In this document: positions 16,153 through 25,019 of the stretch, in pieces
How the letters are laid out: the number at the start of each line of letters is the position of its first letter
Numbering within the stretch: position 1 is the stretch's first letter
From: UBA3210 sp048359995
GTDB taxonomy: Bacteria; Bacillota_I; Bacilli_A; RFN20; CAG-449
Length of the DNA: 64,000 nucleotides
Direction of reading: 5' to 3'
Assembly: GCA_048359995.1 (NCBI GenBank)
Contig: DBGCPK010000017.1
Coordinates: 171,062-235,061, forward strand
Position numbers and translations under genes: made by a program
Notes under the pieces: model-generated
Database searches by the model: none
Told to the model about the DNA's origin: nothing
Seen by the model: the letters and a program-made list of their open reading frames with translations, nothing else

Positions 16153-17730
16153 TTAATCGCGATGGGCTTCTTCTGTCATTACGGCCAAATGAGCGGCCAA
16201 TTCGTCGGATAATTCGCTCTTTTCGATGCGGAACTGCCAGTTTCCGGAAGCAACTCCCGGAGTATTCATGCGGGAGTATTTGTCCATGTGCAGCAAGTCC
16301 TGAGGAGAGAATATGACGACATTGGCACGGCTTCGCATCAAAGCGCCGATCATCGTATCGAGAATATCTTTGTCGTCCCAAATTTGGAGGTAATCTTTCA
16401 TCGGGGCTTTTAATTCCGGATGTTCTTCCAGAAAATTGACCATCACATCGTTGTCGTGCGTGCCGAGATAGGCGATGCAGTTTTCTTCGTAGTTATGCGG
16501 AAGAAACGGATTTTTCAGTTTGGCTTCCTTGTATTCCTTTTCGGTATGGCAAGAAGAGAAATCCGCGCCGCCGCGCTCGTTCGGATCGTCTTCATAGTAA
16601 ATTCCGGCCAAATGGCGGTTATAGTCGTCGAAAGCGAATTGCATCAGTTTCATTCCCGGGAATCCCGTCTGCGCTTTCAACGCTTTGACTTCGTCGGTGA
16701 TTACGCCCAAATCTTCGGCGATGATCTGGCACTTCTTCGTGCATTTTTCCAAGTGGGCGAAGAGATCGTATCCCGGTCCTTTTACCCATTCGCCGTTGAT
16801 CGCGGTCTTTTCACCGAAATCGACGGACCAGTAGGATTCGAAGCCGCGGAAATGATCGATTCGGACGCAGTCGAAGAGTTTCGCCGCGCTTTGCACCCGT
16901 TTCCGCCACCAGAAGTAATTGGTCTTTTTCATTTTATCCCAATCGTAGATCGGATTTCCCCAGAGTTGTCCTGTCGCGGAGAAGAAATCAGGCGGTACGC
17001 CTGCCACTTTCACCGGGCGGCGATTTCTGTCGAGCATAAAGAGTTTCGGGTGTCCCCAAACGTCGGCAGAATCGAGGGAAACGTAGATAGGCATATCCCC
17101 GATCAGGCGGATTCCTTTTCGTTTTGCGTGCGCTTTGAGTTTTCGGTATTGTTTGAAAGCTTCATATTGCACGAAAATCCAAAACCGATATTCGTCGATA
17201 TTGGCTTCTTTCGCTTTTCGAATGGCGCTTTTTTTATGAAGACGATAATCCCGTTTCCAATCCTGAAAAGACGCGCCTCCGTGCAACCCCTTCAAAAGCA
17301 TGAAACAAGCGTAATCTTCCAGCCAGTAACGATTTTTGCGGTAAAATTTCTGAATTTCGCCTTCTAAAAGCGGATAGCCGCGGACATATGCTTTGCGGAG
17401 AACGTCGAAGCGTTCCTCATAGACTTTGCCGAAATCGACGAAATGAATATTGCTACCGCCTTTGATCTTCTTGACTTCTTTCTTTTCCAAGAGACCTTCT
17501 TTGACCAGAATATCCAAATCGATGAAGTAAGGATTCAAGGCAAACGCCGAAAAACTTTGATAAGGAGAATCGCCGTAACTGGTCGGGTTCAAAGGAAGCA
17601 TCTGCCAGTATTTTTGCTTGCTTTTAACCAAAAATTTGATGAAAGAATGCGCCTCTTTTCCGAATGTGCCGATTCCGTGCTTGCTCGGCAGAGAAGAAAT
17701 ATGCAATAATAAACCAGAACCTTTTTCCAT
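16153..17730 (-). CDS. malQ: 4-alpha-glucanotransferase (amylomaltase)
   Basis: 525 aa GH77 enzyme that moves alpha-1,4-glucan segments between chains in maltodextrin and glycogen use. Clear motifs: YWQMLPLNPTSYGDSPYQSF near residue 40-60, CVRIDHFRGFESYW with the catalytic Asp, IAEDLG with the acid/base Glu, and YLGTHDNDV. AGAGG ribosome site. No other starch genes lie nearby, so it stands alone between tRNA-Glu and the hydrogenase operon. Confidence 0.96.
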   Translation of the reverse strand: MEKGSGLLLHISSLPSKHGIGTFGKEAHSFIKFLVKSKQKYWQMLPLNPTSYGDSPYQSFSAFALNPYFIDLDILVKEGLLEKKEVKKIKGGSNIHFVDFGKVYEERFDVLRKAYVRGYPLLEGEIQKFYRKNRYWLEDYACFMLLKGLHGGASFQDWKRDYRLHKKSAIRKAKEANIDEYRFWIFVQYEAFKQYRKLKAHAKRKGIRLIGDMPIYVSLDSADVWGHPKLFMLDRNRRPVKVAGVPPDFFSATGQLWGNPIYDWDKMKKTNYFWWRKRVQSAAKLFDCVRIDHFRGFESYWSVDFGEKTAINGEWVKGPGYDLFAHLEKCTKKCQIIAEDLGVITDEVKALKAQTGFPGMKLMQFAFDDYNRHLAGIYYEDDPNERGGADFSSCHTEKEYKEAKLKNPFLPHNYEENCIAYLGTHDNDVMVNFLEEHPELKAPMKDYLQIWDDKDILDTMIGALMRSRANVVIFSPQDLLHMDKYSRMNTPGVASGNWQFRIEKSELSDELAAHLAVMTEEAHRD

Positions 17731-17749
17731 TTTTTACACCTCTGTTTCT

Positions 17750-17778
17750 ATTATAATTTCTATGCGCGGTTAAAACAA
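17750..17778 (-). promoter_or_regulatory. Promoter of malQ
   Basis: Minus-strand TTGTTT (17773-17778), 17-bp spacer, TATAAT (17750-17755), about 20 bp before the ATG. Confidence 0.6.
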
Positions 17779-17810
17779 TCAATTTCTCGATTTTCGCGGT
17801 TTTCCACGCA

Positions 17811-17840
17811 AAAAAAGAAAGGAAAACAAATTCCTTTCTT
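17811..17840 (-). terminator. Terminator of the hydrogenase operon
   Basis: Stem AAGAAAGGA / TCCTTTCTT with an 8-nt loop and a T8 run on the minus strand, 20 bp after hydA. Confidence 0.8.
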
Positions 17841-17859
17841 GCGGAAGACGGAACGGAAT

Positions 17860-19563
17860 TCAACTTTTCGAACTGTCGTGAAAGTGCGTATGAAGAAGTT
17901 CGTGCGCTTTTTCCGACCCCGGCTTTCCCAAAAATTCTTCGTAGATCTTCCGGATCGCCTCGTTTTCGGAGGCGACGCGGACTTTTTGCTCTTTGTCGAT
18001 CGAGGAAACCGCAGTCTTCCTGCTTCGTAAGACGAAATCCTGATTTTCATCGGAGGAAACGATTTGACCTCCGCCGTTGATGCAACCGCCCGGACAAGCC
18101 ATTACTTCGATCGCGTCGAAACGGGCGATTCCGGTTCGGATTCCTTCCAGAACAGCTTTGACGTTTTTCAAGCCCGAGACGATCCCCAAGCGCAGTTCTT
18201 TTCCGTTTAAAGAGATCGCGGCTTCTATAACGCCATGGAAGACCGCGCTGTTTGAAAAGCGAATCTCCTTTGACGTACCCGATAGCGTGCGGACGACGCT
18301 TTCCATCACGCCGCCGGTATTGGCGAAGAGAACGCCGCCTCCGCTGAAAGAGGCGAACGGGGGATCGAATTCCGCTTCATCGATTTCGTTCAGGAGAACG
18401 CCGTGGCGTTTCAGAAGTTCGACGTATTCTTTAACCGTGATCACCAGATCGACGTTTTTCAGCCCGTCGTTTGCCAGTTCTTCGCGATCGGCCTCGCGTT
18501 TTTTGGCTAAACAAGGCATCAAGGCTACGGAGACGATGCTTTTCGGATCGACGTTGGCTTTCTCCGCGTAATAGGTTTTGATCATCGCACCGAGCATTTC
18601 CATCGGAGATTTGCATGAAGAAGGAAGACAAATCAGATCGGGATATTGAATTTCCAAGTGCTTGATCCATCCCGGACAGCAGGAGGTGATCAAAGGGAGA
18701 TTTCGGTTTTCTTCAAGTCGTCGAAGAAGTTCGTCGGCTTCTTCCATTACCGTCAGATCGGCGCCGAAATTCGTGTCGAAAACTTTGTCGAAGCCGACGG
18801 CTTTTAACGAAGCAACCATCTTTTTGCTGACATCGGTTCCGGCAGGAAAGTTGAAAGCTTCTCCGAGGGTCACCCGCGTCGCCGGTGCGGTTTGGATCAC
18901 GACGGTTTTGGTCGGATCGTTCAGATAATTTTCGAGTCGGTCCAACGCGCTGCTCTGCATCAAAGCACCTGTCGGACAGACTTGAACGCACTGACCGCAA
19001 GTGATGCACTTCGAAGGATCGGAGATGCGCAGTTTGAAATTGCGGTAAGACGGAGAAATCGCCCGAATGCCCTGCAAGGAATCGCAGACCGCGACGCAGC
19101 GACAGCATCGAATGCACTTCGACGCGTTTCGGAAAAGACCGCGCACGTCCGTATAACGGTTTTCATAAGAATGCTCACCTTGAAAAGGAATCTCCCGAAC
19201 GCCGAGTTCTTTCGCCAGATCCTGCAAACGGCAATCGCCGTTTTTCGGGCAGAGCAGACAATCGTTCGGATGATCCGACAAGAGCAAGGTCACCGTTTTT
19301 TTTCTCGCTTCGACGACTTTCGGAGAGTCGGTGAAGATTTCCATACCGTCGGCGACTTCGGTGGAACAAGCGGCAAAGAGTTCGTCGCGTCCCTTGATTT
19401 CTACTAAACAAACCCGACAAGAAGACGGTCGGTGTTCCAATTGAATTTCCGGTCGGGACAGATAGCAGAGCGTCGGTATCCGAATCCCGCGCTTTCGTGC
19501 AGCTTTCAGTATCGTCATCGGGGTATCTTCCCGATATTCTTTTCCGTTGATTTTGAAATTCAC
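17860..19563 (-). CDS. hydA: [FeFe]-hydrogenase catalytic subunit HydA
   Basis: 567 aa from GTG 19563, chosen because GGAGGAT precedes it at 6-7 bp; a TTG at 19590 is in frame but has no site. Order: [2Fe-2S] domain (Cys about 33, 49, 52, 66), HxxxCxxCxxxxxC cluster (DHPNDCLLCPKNGDC), two [4Fe-4S] clusters (CIRCCRCVAVC, CITCGQCVQVCP), then the H-cluster. All three H-cluster signatures are intact: TSCCPGWIK (Cys 295 proton-transfer, 296 ligand), MPCLAKKREAD (351) and ACPGGCINGGG (490, 494). The small-subunit-like C-terminus (EFLGKPGSEKAHELLHTHF) is present. Group A3/HndD type, so it should be active once matured; maturases HydEFG are not in the window. Confidence 0.95.
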   Translation of the reverse strand: MNFKINGKEYREDTPMTILKAARKRGIRIPTLCYLSRPEIQLEHRPSSCRVCLVEIKGRDELFAACSTEVADGMEIFTDSPKVVEARKKTVTLLLSDHPNDCLLCPKNGDCRLQDLAKELGVREIPFQGEHSYENRYTDVRGLFRNASKCIRCCRCVAVCDSLQGIRAISPSYRNFKLRISDPSKCITCGQCVQVCPTGALMQSSALDRLENYLNDPTKTVVIQTAPATRVTLGEAFNFPAGTDVSKKMVASLKAVGFDKVFDTNFGADLTVMEEADELLRRLEENRNLPLITSCCPGWIKHLEIQYPDLICLPSSCKSPMEMLGAMIKTYYAEKANVDPKSIVSVALMPCLAKKREADREELANDGLKNVDLVITVKEYVELLKRHGVLLNEIDEAEFDPPFASFSGGGVLFANTGGVMESVVRTLSGTSKEIRFSNSAVFHGVIEAAISLNGKELRLGIVSGLKNVKAVLEGIRTGIARFDAIEVMACPGGCINGGGQIVSSDENQDFVLRSRKTAVSSIDKEQKVRVASENEAIRKIYEEFLGKPGSEKAHELLHTHFHDSSKS

Positions 19564-19579
19564 AATCCGATCCTCCGTT

Positions 19580-21031
19580 CTATCTGACAATCGCTTTCGG
19601 TTTCGCCGGACATTTAGCCAGACAAGTGCCGCATTTGACGCATTTTTTCGAGTCGATCGCGAATGCGTTCAAACGCGGATTCTTCCCGAAGAGATCGGTT
19701 TTGAAGATGGCGTTCACAGGGCAGTTTCTCGCGCACATTCCGCAACCGAGACAATTCGGAGTAACGATCCGATACTGCACCAATGCCTTACACGAACCGG
19801 CAGGGCATTTTTTGTCGGCGTGGGCAAGGAATTCGCCTTCGAATTTTTCCAAAGCGGACAGGACGATGCCTGCGGACTTCTTTCCCAAAGCACAGAGCGA
19901 GGTTTGGCGGACGTAGAGGGACAGTTCCCTGATTCGGCGGACGTCTTCTTCGCTTCCTTTTCCTCCGATCAAAAGATCCAAGGCTTCCAAAATTCTTTTG
20001 ATGCCGATCCGACACGGCGTGCATTTTCCGCAGGTCTCTTCATACAGAGAGCCGAGCGTAAAGCGGAGACGGCTGACGATGCAGTCGTTCGCGTCGAAAA
20101 AGGTGATGTTGCCATCTTGGAATCGCGATTTCTCCACGCGGAGAATGTCCACATCGAGTTCGTTTTCGTCAAAAAAGGTATCGCCGATTAAGGCAGCCTT
20201 GAATTCTTTCTTATCCTTGATTCCGCCGGCTTGCTCGATGATTGTCCGAAGCGTCGTTTCCGAAGTATATTCGCTTATTCCTGCTCGGGTGATCTGACCT
20301 GTCAAAGCGAAAAGGGCGGGAATTTCATCATCTTCGGTTTCCCGGGCAATCGGAAGTTGGATAAGTGCTTCGGAAGGAAAAATAAAAGCATGCGGATAAA
20401 GGTCGGGATAAACCGGTTCGGCTCTTCTTCCGTGCAGACTCGCTTTAAAAGCCGAATCGTCCATATGAACGAAATTCCGCATTCCGATCCGGATTCGGAT
20501 GTTCAGCGAAAAGTCGATGCCCAGAATTCTTTCACCGACGAGACCGATTTCCCGAGCGTCGAGCAGTGCTTTCTTCAAGATCTCGGCGGCTTCTCTGTCG
20601 CGTTCGTCGATATAAATCATCGCCTCTTCGACCTTTGCAATCCGTGCGGCGATGAGTATGCTCTCGACGATGAGATGGGGATTCTTTGCGGCGATCGTCT
20701 TTCCGAAAAACGTTTCGGGATCGTGATCGGCCAAAGATGTGACGAGAACTTTATCGGGCGAAGAAATACCGGCAATTTGTTCCAATTTTTCGAGAAGAAG
20801 ACTTTGCGATTGTCGATCTGTGATCGCTTTCGAACGAATTTTATCGCCGATTTCCGGATGTAGAAGAAGTTCGACGAAAGCACGGTAAGCACCTTTTCCG
20901 ATCGCTTCTTCAAGATTCGTCGGATCTTCGATATCGAAGCGGCTTAAAATGGTATTCCGCTTTTTTTCTCCGTATTCCGCGATTCGTTCCAGGGAAAACG
21001 CGGAAAAGTTTTCGGGTGAATGAAATTTCAT
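19580..21031 (-). CDS. hydB: HydB/NuoF-like hydrogenase subunit lacking recognisable FMN and NADH motifs
   Basis: 483 aa. The C-terminal half is a normal HydB: cluster ligands ETCGKCTPCRIG (C334, C337, C340) with C380, then two ferredoxin clusters (C427, C430, C433, C437 and C464, C467, C470, C474). The N-terminal half aligns along its length but its glycine motifs are replaced: GLRGRGGAGF is KAITDRQSQS (about 68-77), the NADExxPG loop is SLADHDPETF (99-108), and GAGAYxCGEETAL is GMRNFVHMDDSAF (183-195). No frameshift or stop breaks the frame. AGGAGT ribosome site. It likely transfers electrons through its clusters but may not bind FMN or NAD(H). The thioredoxin-like N-terminus of many HydB proteins is also absent. 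Confidence 0.88.
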   Translation of the reverse strand: MKFHSPENFSAFSLERIAEYGEKKRNTILSRFDIEDPTNLEEAIGKGAYRAFVELLLHPEIGDKIRSKAITDRQSQSLLLEKLEQIAGISSPDKVLVTSLADHDPETFFGKTIAAKNPHLIVESILIAARIAKVEEAMIYIDERDREAAEILKKALLDAREIGLVGERILGIDFSLNIRIRIGMRNFVHMDDSAFKASLHGRRAEPVYPDLYPHAFIFPSEALIQLPIARETEDDEIPALFALTGQITRAGISEYTSETTLRTIIEQAGGIKDKKEFKAALIGDTFFDENELDVDILRVEKSRFQDGNITFFDANDCIVSRLRFTLGSLYEETCGKCTPCRIGIKRILEALDLLIGGKGSEEDVRRIRELSLYVRQTSLCALGKKSAGIVLSALEKFEGEFLAHADKKCPAGSCKALVQYRIVTPNCLGCGMCARNCPVNAIFKTDLFGKNPRLNAFAIDSKKCVKCGTCLAKCPAKPKAIVR

Positions 21032-21040
21032 AGGTACTCC

Positions 21041-21499
21041 TTACTGTCGATTCAGAATTTCTTCGATCTCTTCGACTTTGACATTGCCGTAGATCCGGTC
21101 GTTGATTTGGACGACGGGAGCGAGGGAACACTTTCCGACACAGCGCAACGTCGTCAGCGTGAATTTTCCGTCCGATGTGGTTTCGCCGTTCTTGATTTTC
21201 AGCACTTCCTCGCACTTTTCCAGAACTTTTGCCGCGCCTTTGACATAGCAAGCGGTTCCTAAACATACATTGACGACATTCGCGCCCTTGGGAAGCAGAG
21301 AGAAGCGATCGCATCCGGAGACCACGCCGAAAACTTCGGAAAGATTTAGATCGAAGCGATCGGCGACGAATTGCTGCACCTTCAAGGGAAGATAGCCGAA
21401 AATCCTTTGGGCTTCGCAAAGAACATCGAACAAATCGTCGCGGGACTTCTCTTTCGCATATTCATCGAGTTGATGAAACATCTCTTCGTTAGTTTGCAT
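21041..21499 (-). CDS. hydC: HydC/NuoE-like [2Fe-2S] subunit
   Basis: 152 aa from ATG 21499 (MQTNEEMFHQ), where GAGGTAAG sits 7 bp upstream; an ATG at 21520 is in frame. Thioredoxin-like fold with the NuoE ligands CLGTACYVKGA (Cys pair) and LRCVGKCSLAPVV (Cys pair). In bifurcating hydrogenases HydC passes electrons between the HydB flavin and HydA. A 72-bp gap and a TATAAT (21519-21524) upstream allow a second promoter for hydCBA. Confidence 0.92.
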   Translation of the reverse strand: MQTNEEMFHQLDEYAKEKSRDDLFDVLCEAQRIFGYLPLKVQQFVADRFDLNLSEVFGVVSGCDRFSLLPKGANVVNVCLGTACYVKGAAKVLEKCEEVLKIKNGETTSDGKFTLTTLRCVGKCSLAPVVQINDRIYGNVKVEEIEEILNRQ

Positions 21500-21571
21500 A
21501 ATTCTTACCTCAGCAACCATTATAACGGAAAAAAGAAAGCGAAAAAACCTTTTCGATAAAATTTTATCTGT

Positions 21572-22732
21572 TTAATGGTAGCGGATCGTAACGATCTTGC
21601 CGCAGTCTTCCAGCGCCTTTTTCAGCGACTCGACGATTTTCATCTTCATCGAAAGGTCGATCGGCAAATCCTTATGCGCGGGGTTCAACGTTGTGCCGAC
21701 GAAAAGGTGGACGTGGCTCGCCTGTTTGAGAATCAGATTGGCGATCAAATTCGCGCCGTCTTTCTGTTTCAGCGATTTGTCGGAAACGCTTTGGGTGTCG
21801 AGATATTTCTGCGCCAAATTCAGCACTTTTCCCAGCGTGATGACGCCTTCGGTAACCAAATCGACGCCTTCGATGCGCGCCGTAGGAGGTACATCGCTGT
21901 CAAGGTAGATCAGAGAAGTTTGGATTTCTTTGTTCAAATAGCGGGAAATGATCTTGGAAGTTGTTCCGCCGCAGACGATTTTCACACCTTCCTGATTCAT
22001 AAATTGCTCGGCGACCGAGAAATCGTCTTCCGGATTCATCGGAGGTCCGACTAAAATGTTGACGCTTTTCGGAGAGAGAATTTTCAACGCGGCGATCGTC
22101 GTATCGTCGCCGGGTTCTCCCATATAAAGCGCGTCGCAGGATTCGCCGATCAAAGCCGCGATCTGCCGCGCCGACATATCCGGAGTGTAGTTGGCGCAGA
22201 GATACTGGGCGATATCCTCGATCGACCATCCTAAATTCATCGTCTTTCCGATGCCGGCGTGAGGCGCGCCGTCGGAACAGAAAACCATCGCGTCGCCTTC
22301 TTCGGCGGCGATTTCCGAATAGAAAATGGTTTTGTTCATAATCTCTTTCTTCTGTCTTTTCAAAGGAAAAACCTTTCCGTTTCGCAAATAAATCAACGGG
22401 GGATTGTCGAATTCGAAAATATAGCCTTTTCCTTCGTGATCGACGTGAATGACGGTGAATGTCGAATAGGCGACCTTACGCACGGAACAGACAGGCAATG
22501 TGGAAATCACGGAAGAAACGCATTCTTCGATTTCCGCGCCGTTGGCCAACATCAGGCAGAGCAATTTCGATGTCAAGGTCGCCAAAATATTGGCTTTCAC
22601 TCCGGAACCCAATCCGTCGGCGAGAACGATCGTGGTTCCGTTTTCTTTCCGCACGATCTCGACCTTGTCGCCGCAGAGTTCTTCTCCTACGTGATTCAAA
22701 GAAACGTAGCCGTCGTCGATAAAGTACTTCAT
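21572..22732 (-). CDS. PP2C/SpoIIE family serine phosphatase
   Basis: 386 aa. The SpoIIE-type phosphatase domain fills residues 15-220: VLADGLGSGVKANILA with a metal-binding Asp, FTVIHVDHEGKGYIFEFDNPP, VFCSDGAPHAGIG and GEPGDDTTIAALKI with metal Asp residues. A second, uncharacterised domain (about 225-386) follows (VNILVGPPMNPEDDF ... CGGTTSKII), also seen in hydrogenase-linked phosphatases. One base separates it from the PAS hydrogenase gene, so it probably receives that sensor's signal. Target unknown. Confidence 0.88.
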   Translation of the reverse strand: MKYFIDDGYVSLNHVGEELCGDKVEIVRKENGTTIVLADGLGSGVKANILATLTSKLLCLMLANGAEIEECVSSVISTLPVCSVRKVAYSTFTVIHVDHEGKGYIFEFDNPPLIYLRNGKVFPLKRQKKEIMNKTIFYSEIAAEEGDAMVFCSDGAPHAGIGKTMNLGWSIEDIAQYLCANYTPDMSARQIAALIGESCDALYMGEPGDDTTIAALKILSPKSVNILVGPPMNPEDDFSVAEQFMNQEGVKIVCGGTTSKIISRYLNKEIQTSLIYLDSDVPPTARIEGVDLVTEGVITLGKVLNLAQKYLDTQSVSDKSLKQKDGANLIANLILKQASHVHLFVGTTLNPAHKDLPIDLSMKMKIVESLKKALEDCGKIVTIRYH

Positions 22733-22733
22733 C

Positions 22734-24401
22734 TTATTCTTCCTTCAAACTATTTTTAAAATTGACCAGAGCGATTTTGGCTTCGGCCGTCGATTCGCCC
22801 AAAAGGGAAGCGATTTCCTGCACTGCGGCCATCTGTTTGTTGATAACTTGATCGGTAACTTCGATCATTTCCTTTCGCAGCGCTTTCATCTTTTCGTCGT
22901 CGAGGGTTTCGCGGGTTACGTCTTTATAAATGGCGAAAGCCACGCCGTGTTCCTTGACGATCGTAATCGAGACGTCGAAATACTTTTGATTCCGGTCGTT
23001 GAAGACGACGACGGAATCCACGTTTTCGCCCTTTTCCATCGCGATCATCAACTCGGGAAGATCGATGAATTCCTGATAAAAGCGCCCGATGGCGTTTTTG
23101 TCGATTTGAAGATATTCAAAAGACCGTGCATTGGCATCGACCAAAATTCCTTCGCGATTGATCGTGATGATTCCGTTCGGGGTATGAGTGATGATTTCGT
23201 TGGAGATCGATTCGGCTTTGTTTTTCAGATAAGGAAGGCAGTATTCCGGATCGGCCAAACCGTTGAATACGGCAATCGCCTTTTCGCGGCACGTGTTGTA
23301 ACCGCAGGCGCCGCAGTTGATTTCGTCTTCTTTCCGATACTTGAATATGCGGTTGAGAATCTTGCGAATTTCTGCTTCACTCGGTATTTTCATGTGATTG
23401 ACCAAAGGAGGATAAGTGTGCGAAAGATCGACCTCGCCGCGGCTCTCTTCGATCGGGCATCCGCGATCTTTTTTCGCATATCGGCGAACCAGATAATTGT
23501 CCTTGATCTTGTTGTTTTCGGAAATCCGCGCCGGTCCGTTGACGCATCCGCCTTCGCACATATTCATTTCGATGAAAAGGTGATCGAGTTCGTCGATGTT
23601 TTCCAAGATATCCTTGATCGCCGCCACCCCGTCGATTGTGACAAAGTCGTAATTTTCGTGCGTCGAAACAAAAGATTTGATGATCCCCCGCTGAATCGGA
23701 TAGAATCTCGCCGGATTGCGGGACGGTTCGTCTTCGCTTTCTTCAAAACCGATATTGTGAAGGGCGAACATCTTCGCGATCTCCTCGAAAGTCAATGCAT
23801 ATTCGACGAAAGGGGATTCTTTCGCTTCTTTTTTCTTGGCGATGCACGGACCGACGAAGACGACTTTGACTTCTTCTCCGAGTTCTTTTTTGATGATCTC
23901 GGCGTGAGCGATCATCGGCGAAACGACAGGCGCGACATATTTCAAAGCGTCCGGATAATTTCTTTGAATGAAAGCAACGGCGGAAGGACAGGCGGTGGAT
24001 ATCAACGAACGGAAAGCGCCTCCGTCAAGCAGAGAACCATAGGCTTTGGTGACGAAATACGCGCCGACAGCCGTCTCTTCGACGTAAGCGAAGCCGAGTT
24101 TCTTGCAGGCGGAAGCGAAAGAGGAGAAAGAAGAAACGCCGAAATTCGCGATAAAAGAAGGCGCAACGCTTAATGCGACACGTCCCGGAAATTCGCGGAT
24201 CAGGCGTTCGACATTTTCGACATCGGAGACGACCCTTTTGGCGTTCTGCGGGCATACATTCACGCAATGTCCGCAGAGAATGCAGTTTTCTTCGACGATC
24301 TCGGCTTTATTATCGACAAATCGTATGGCTTTGACGGGACATTTTCTCAAACAGGAGTAGCAATCCTTGCAGGAACTGCTTTCAAAAGAAAGATACTTCA
24401 T
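22734..24401 (-). CDS. hydS: PAS-containing sensory [FeFe] hydrogenase (group C type, HydS)
   Basis: 555 aa. N-terminal 2x[4Fe-4S] (C11, C14, C17, C21; C40, C43, C46, C50), H-cluster domain with STACPSA (C138), GPCIAKKKEA (C186) and MCEGGCVNGPA (C282, C286), then an Fe-S domain INCGACGYNTCREKA with C388, a PAS domain (about 400-505) and a helical tail with coiled-coil character. The proton-transfer Cys next to the L1 ligand is Ala here, as expected for slow, sensing hydrogenases. It sits between the [2Fe-2S] protein and the PP2C phosphatase, which suggests an H2- or redox-sensing switch. Confidence 0.9.
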   Translation of the reverse strand: MKYLSFESSSCKDCYSCLRKCPVKAIRFVDNKAEIVEENCILCGHCVNVCPQNAKRVVSDVENVERLIREFPGRVALSVAPSFIANFGVSSFSSFASACKKLGFAYVEETAVGAYFVTKAYGSLLDGGAFRSLISTACPSAVAFIQRNYPDALKYVAPVVSPMIAHAEIIKKELGEEVKVVFVGPCIAKKKEAKESPFVEYALTFEEIAKMFALHNIGFEESEDEPSRNPARFYPIQRGIIKSFVSTHENYDFVTIDGVAAIKDILENIDELDHLFIEMNMCEGGCVNGPARISENNKIKDNYLVRRYAKKDRGCPIEESRGEVDLSHTYPPLVNHMKIPSEAEIRKILNRIFKYRKEDEINCGACGYNTCREKAIAVFNGLADPEYCLPYLKNKAESISNEIITHTPNGIITINREGILVDANARSFEYLQIDKNAIGRFYQEFIDLPELMIAMEKGENVDSVVVFNDRNQKYFDVSITIVKEHGVAFAIYKDVTRETLDDEKMKALRKEMIEVTDQVINKQMAAVQEIASLLGESTAEAKIALVNFKNSLKEE

Positions 24402-24404
24402 ACA

Positions 24405-24650
24405 TTACCTCAACGCGCTCAGGACTTTTTCCGCGAAAATCACGTCGACGTTGTCCGCGTTGACGCCGTAAACCGGTTGCTGATCGATCATCATCGAAAC
24501 TCCTTCGGCGCAATGACCTAAGCAGAACGAGGCGGAGAGTTCGATGCGGTTTTCCGGATCGTGAATGCGGATCAGTTCTTGAATTCGGGTGATCACTTCC
24601 CGACTGCCTTTCAGATGACAGGACGATCCGACGCAAATGGATATTTTCAT
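24405..24650 (-). CDS. Thioredoxin-like [2Fe-2S] ferredoxin
   Basis: 81 aa, a single NuoE-type cluster domain: CVGSSCHLKGS near the N-terminus and CLGHCAEG near residue 43-50 carry the four cysteines. First gene of the six-gene hydrogenase operon; stop 3 bp before hydS start. It probably exchanges electrons with HydS or HydA. A TATAAT (minus strand, about 24673) lies upstream without a good -35 box. Confidence 0.88.
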   Translation of the reverse strand: MKISICVGSSCHLKGSREVITRIQELIRIHDPENRIELSASFCLGHCAEGVSMMIDQQPVYGVNADNVDVIFAEKVLSALR

Positions 24651-25019
24651 AAAAAGACCTCTTTTTCATTATAATACAATCGACGGCAAAAAAAAATAAT
24701 TTCGAAAACGGAAGAAGGGAAATCCTAAAAACCGAAGAATCAACGAAATTACAACGAAAATCAATCGATAAACGGAATGGCGCGCATCTGATCTTTGACC
24801 TGCGCATTTTCATATTCGGTTATCCTATCATTTTTCGTACACGATAACCACAATGATATTCCGCCATCTTTACCTTTCATCTTCATTTGCACCATTTTAT
24901 TAAGTTCCGATCATATGTCACACTCGTTCTCGGTGTTTCACCCTATTTTTGAGCGGATTGTGTGGATTATTTGCCGGATAAATGGTAGAATAAATTTCGA
25001 TTGAACGGGATGTGGAAGA
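24651..25019. other. Intergenic region between hydrogenase operon and metalloprotease
   Basis: Divergent gap of 369 bp. Besides the promoter area of the hydrogenase operon it holds the small minus-strand frame at 24761-24895, listed separately. No RNA gene or strong terminator seen. Confidence 0.5.
24761..24895 (-). pseudogene. 44-codon fragment with protein-like C-terminus
   Basis: Frame MVQMKMKGKD ... SLWLSCTKND ... AQVKDQMRAIPFID has the composition of real protein and a natural-looking end, but no ribosome site, and the frame closes soon upstream. I read it as the tail of a lost gene or a very small gene. No family recognised. Confidence 0.3.

Noticed and set aside
21555..21568. GATAAAATTTTATC palindrome before hydC as a redox-regulator site
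   Set aside because: It does not match the Rex consensus TTGTGA-N6-TCACAA and may be chance in an AT-rich gap.
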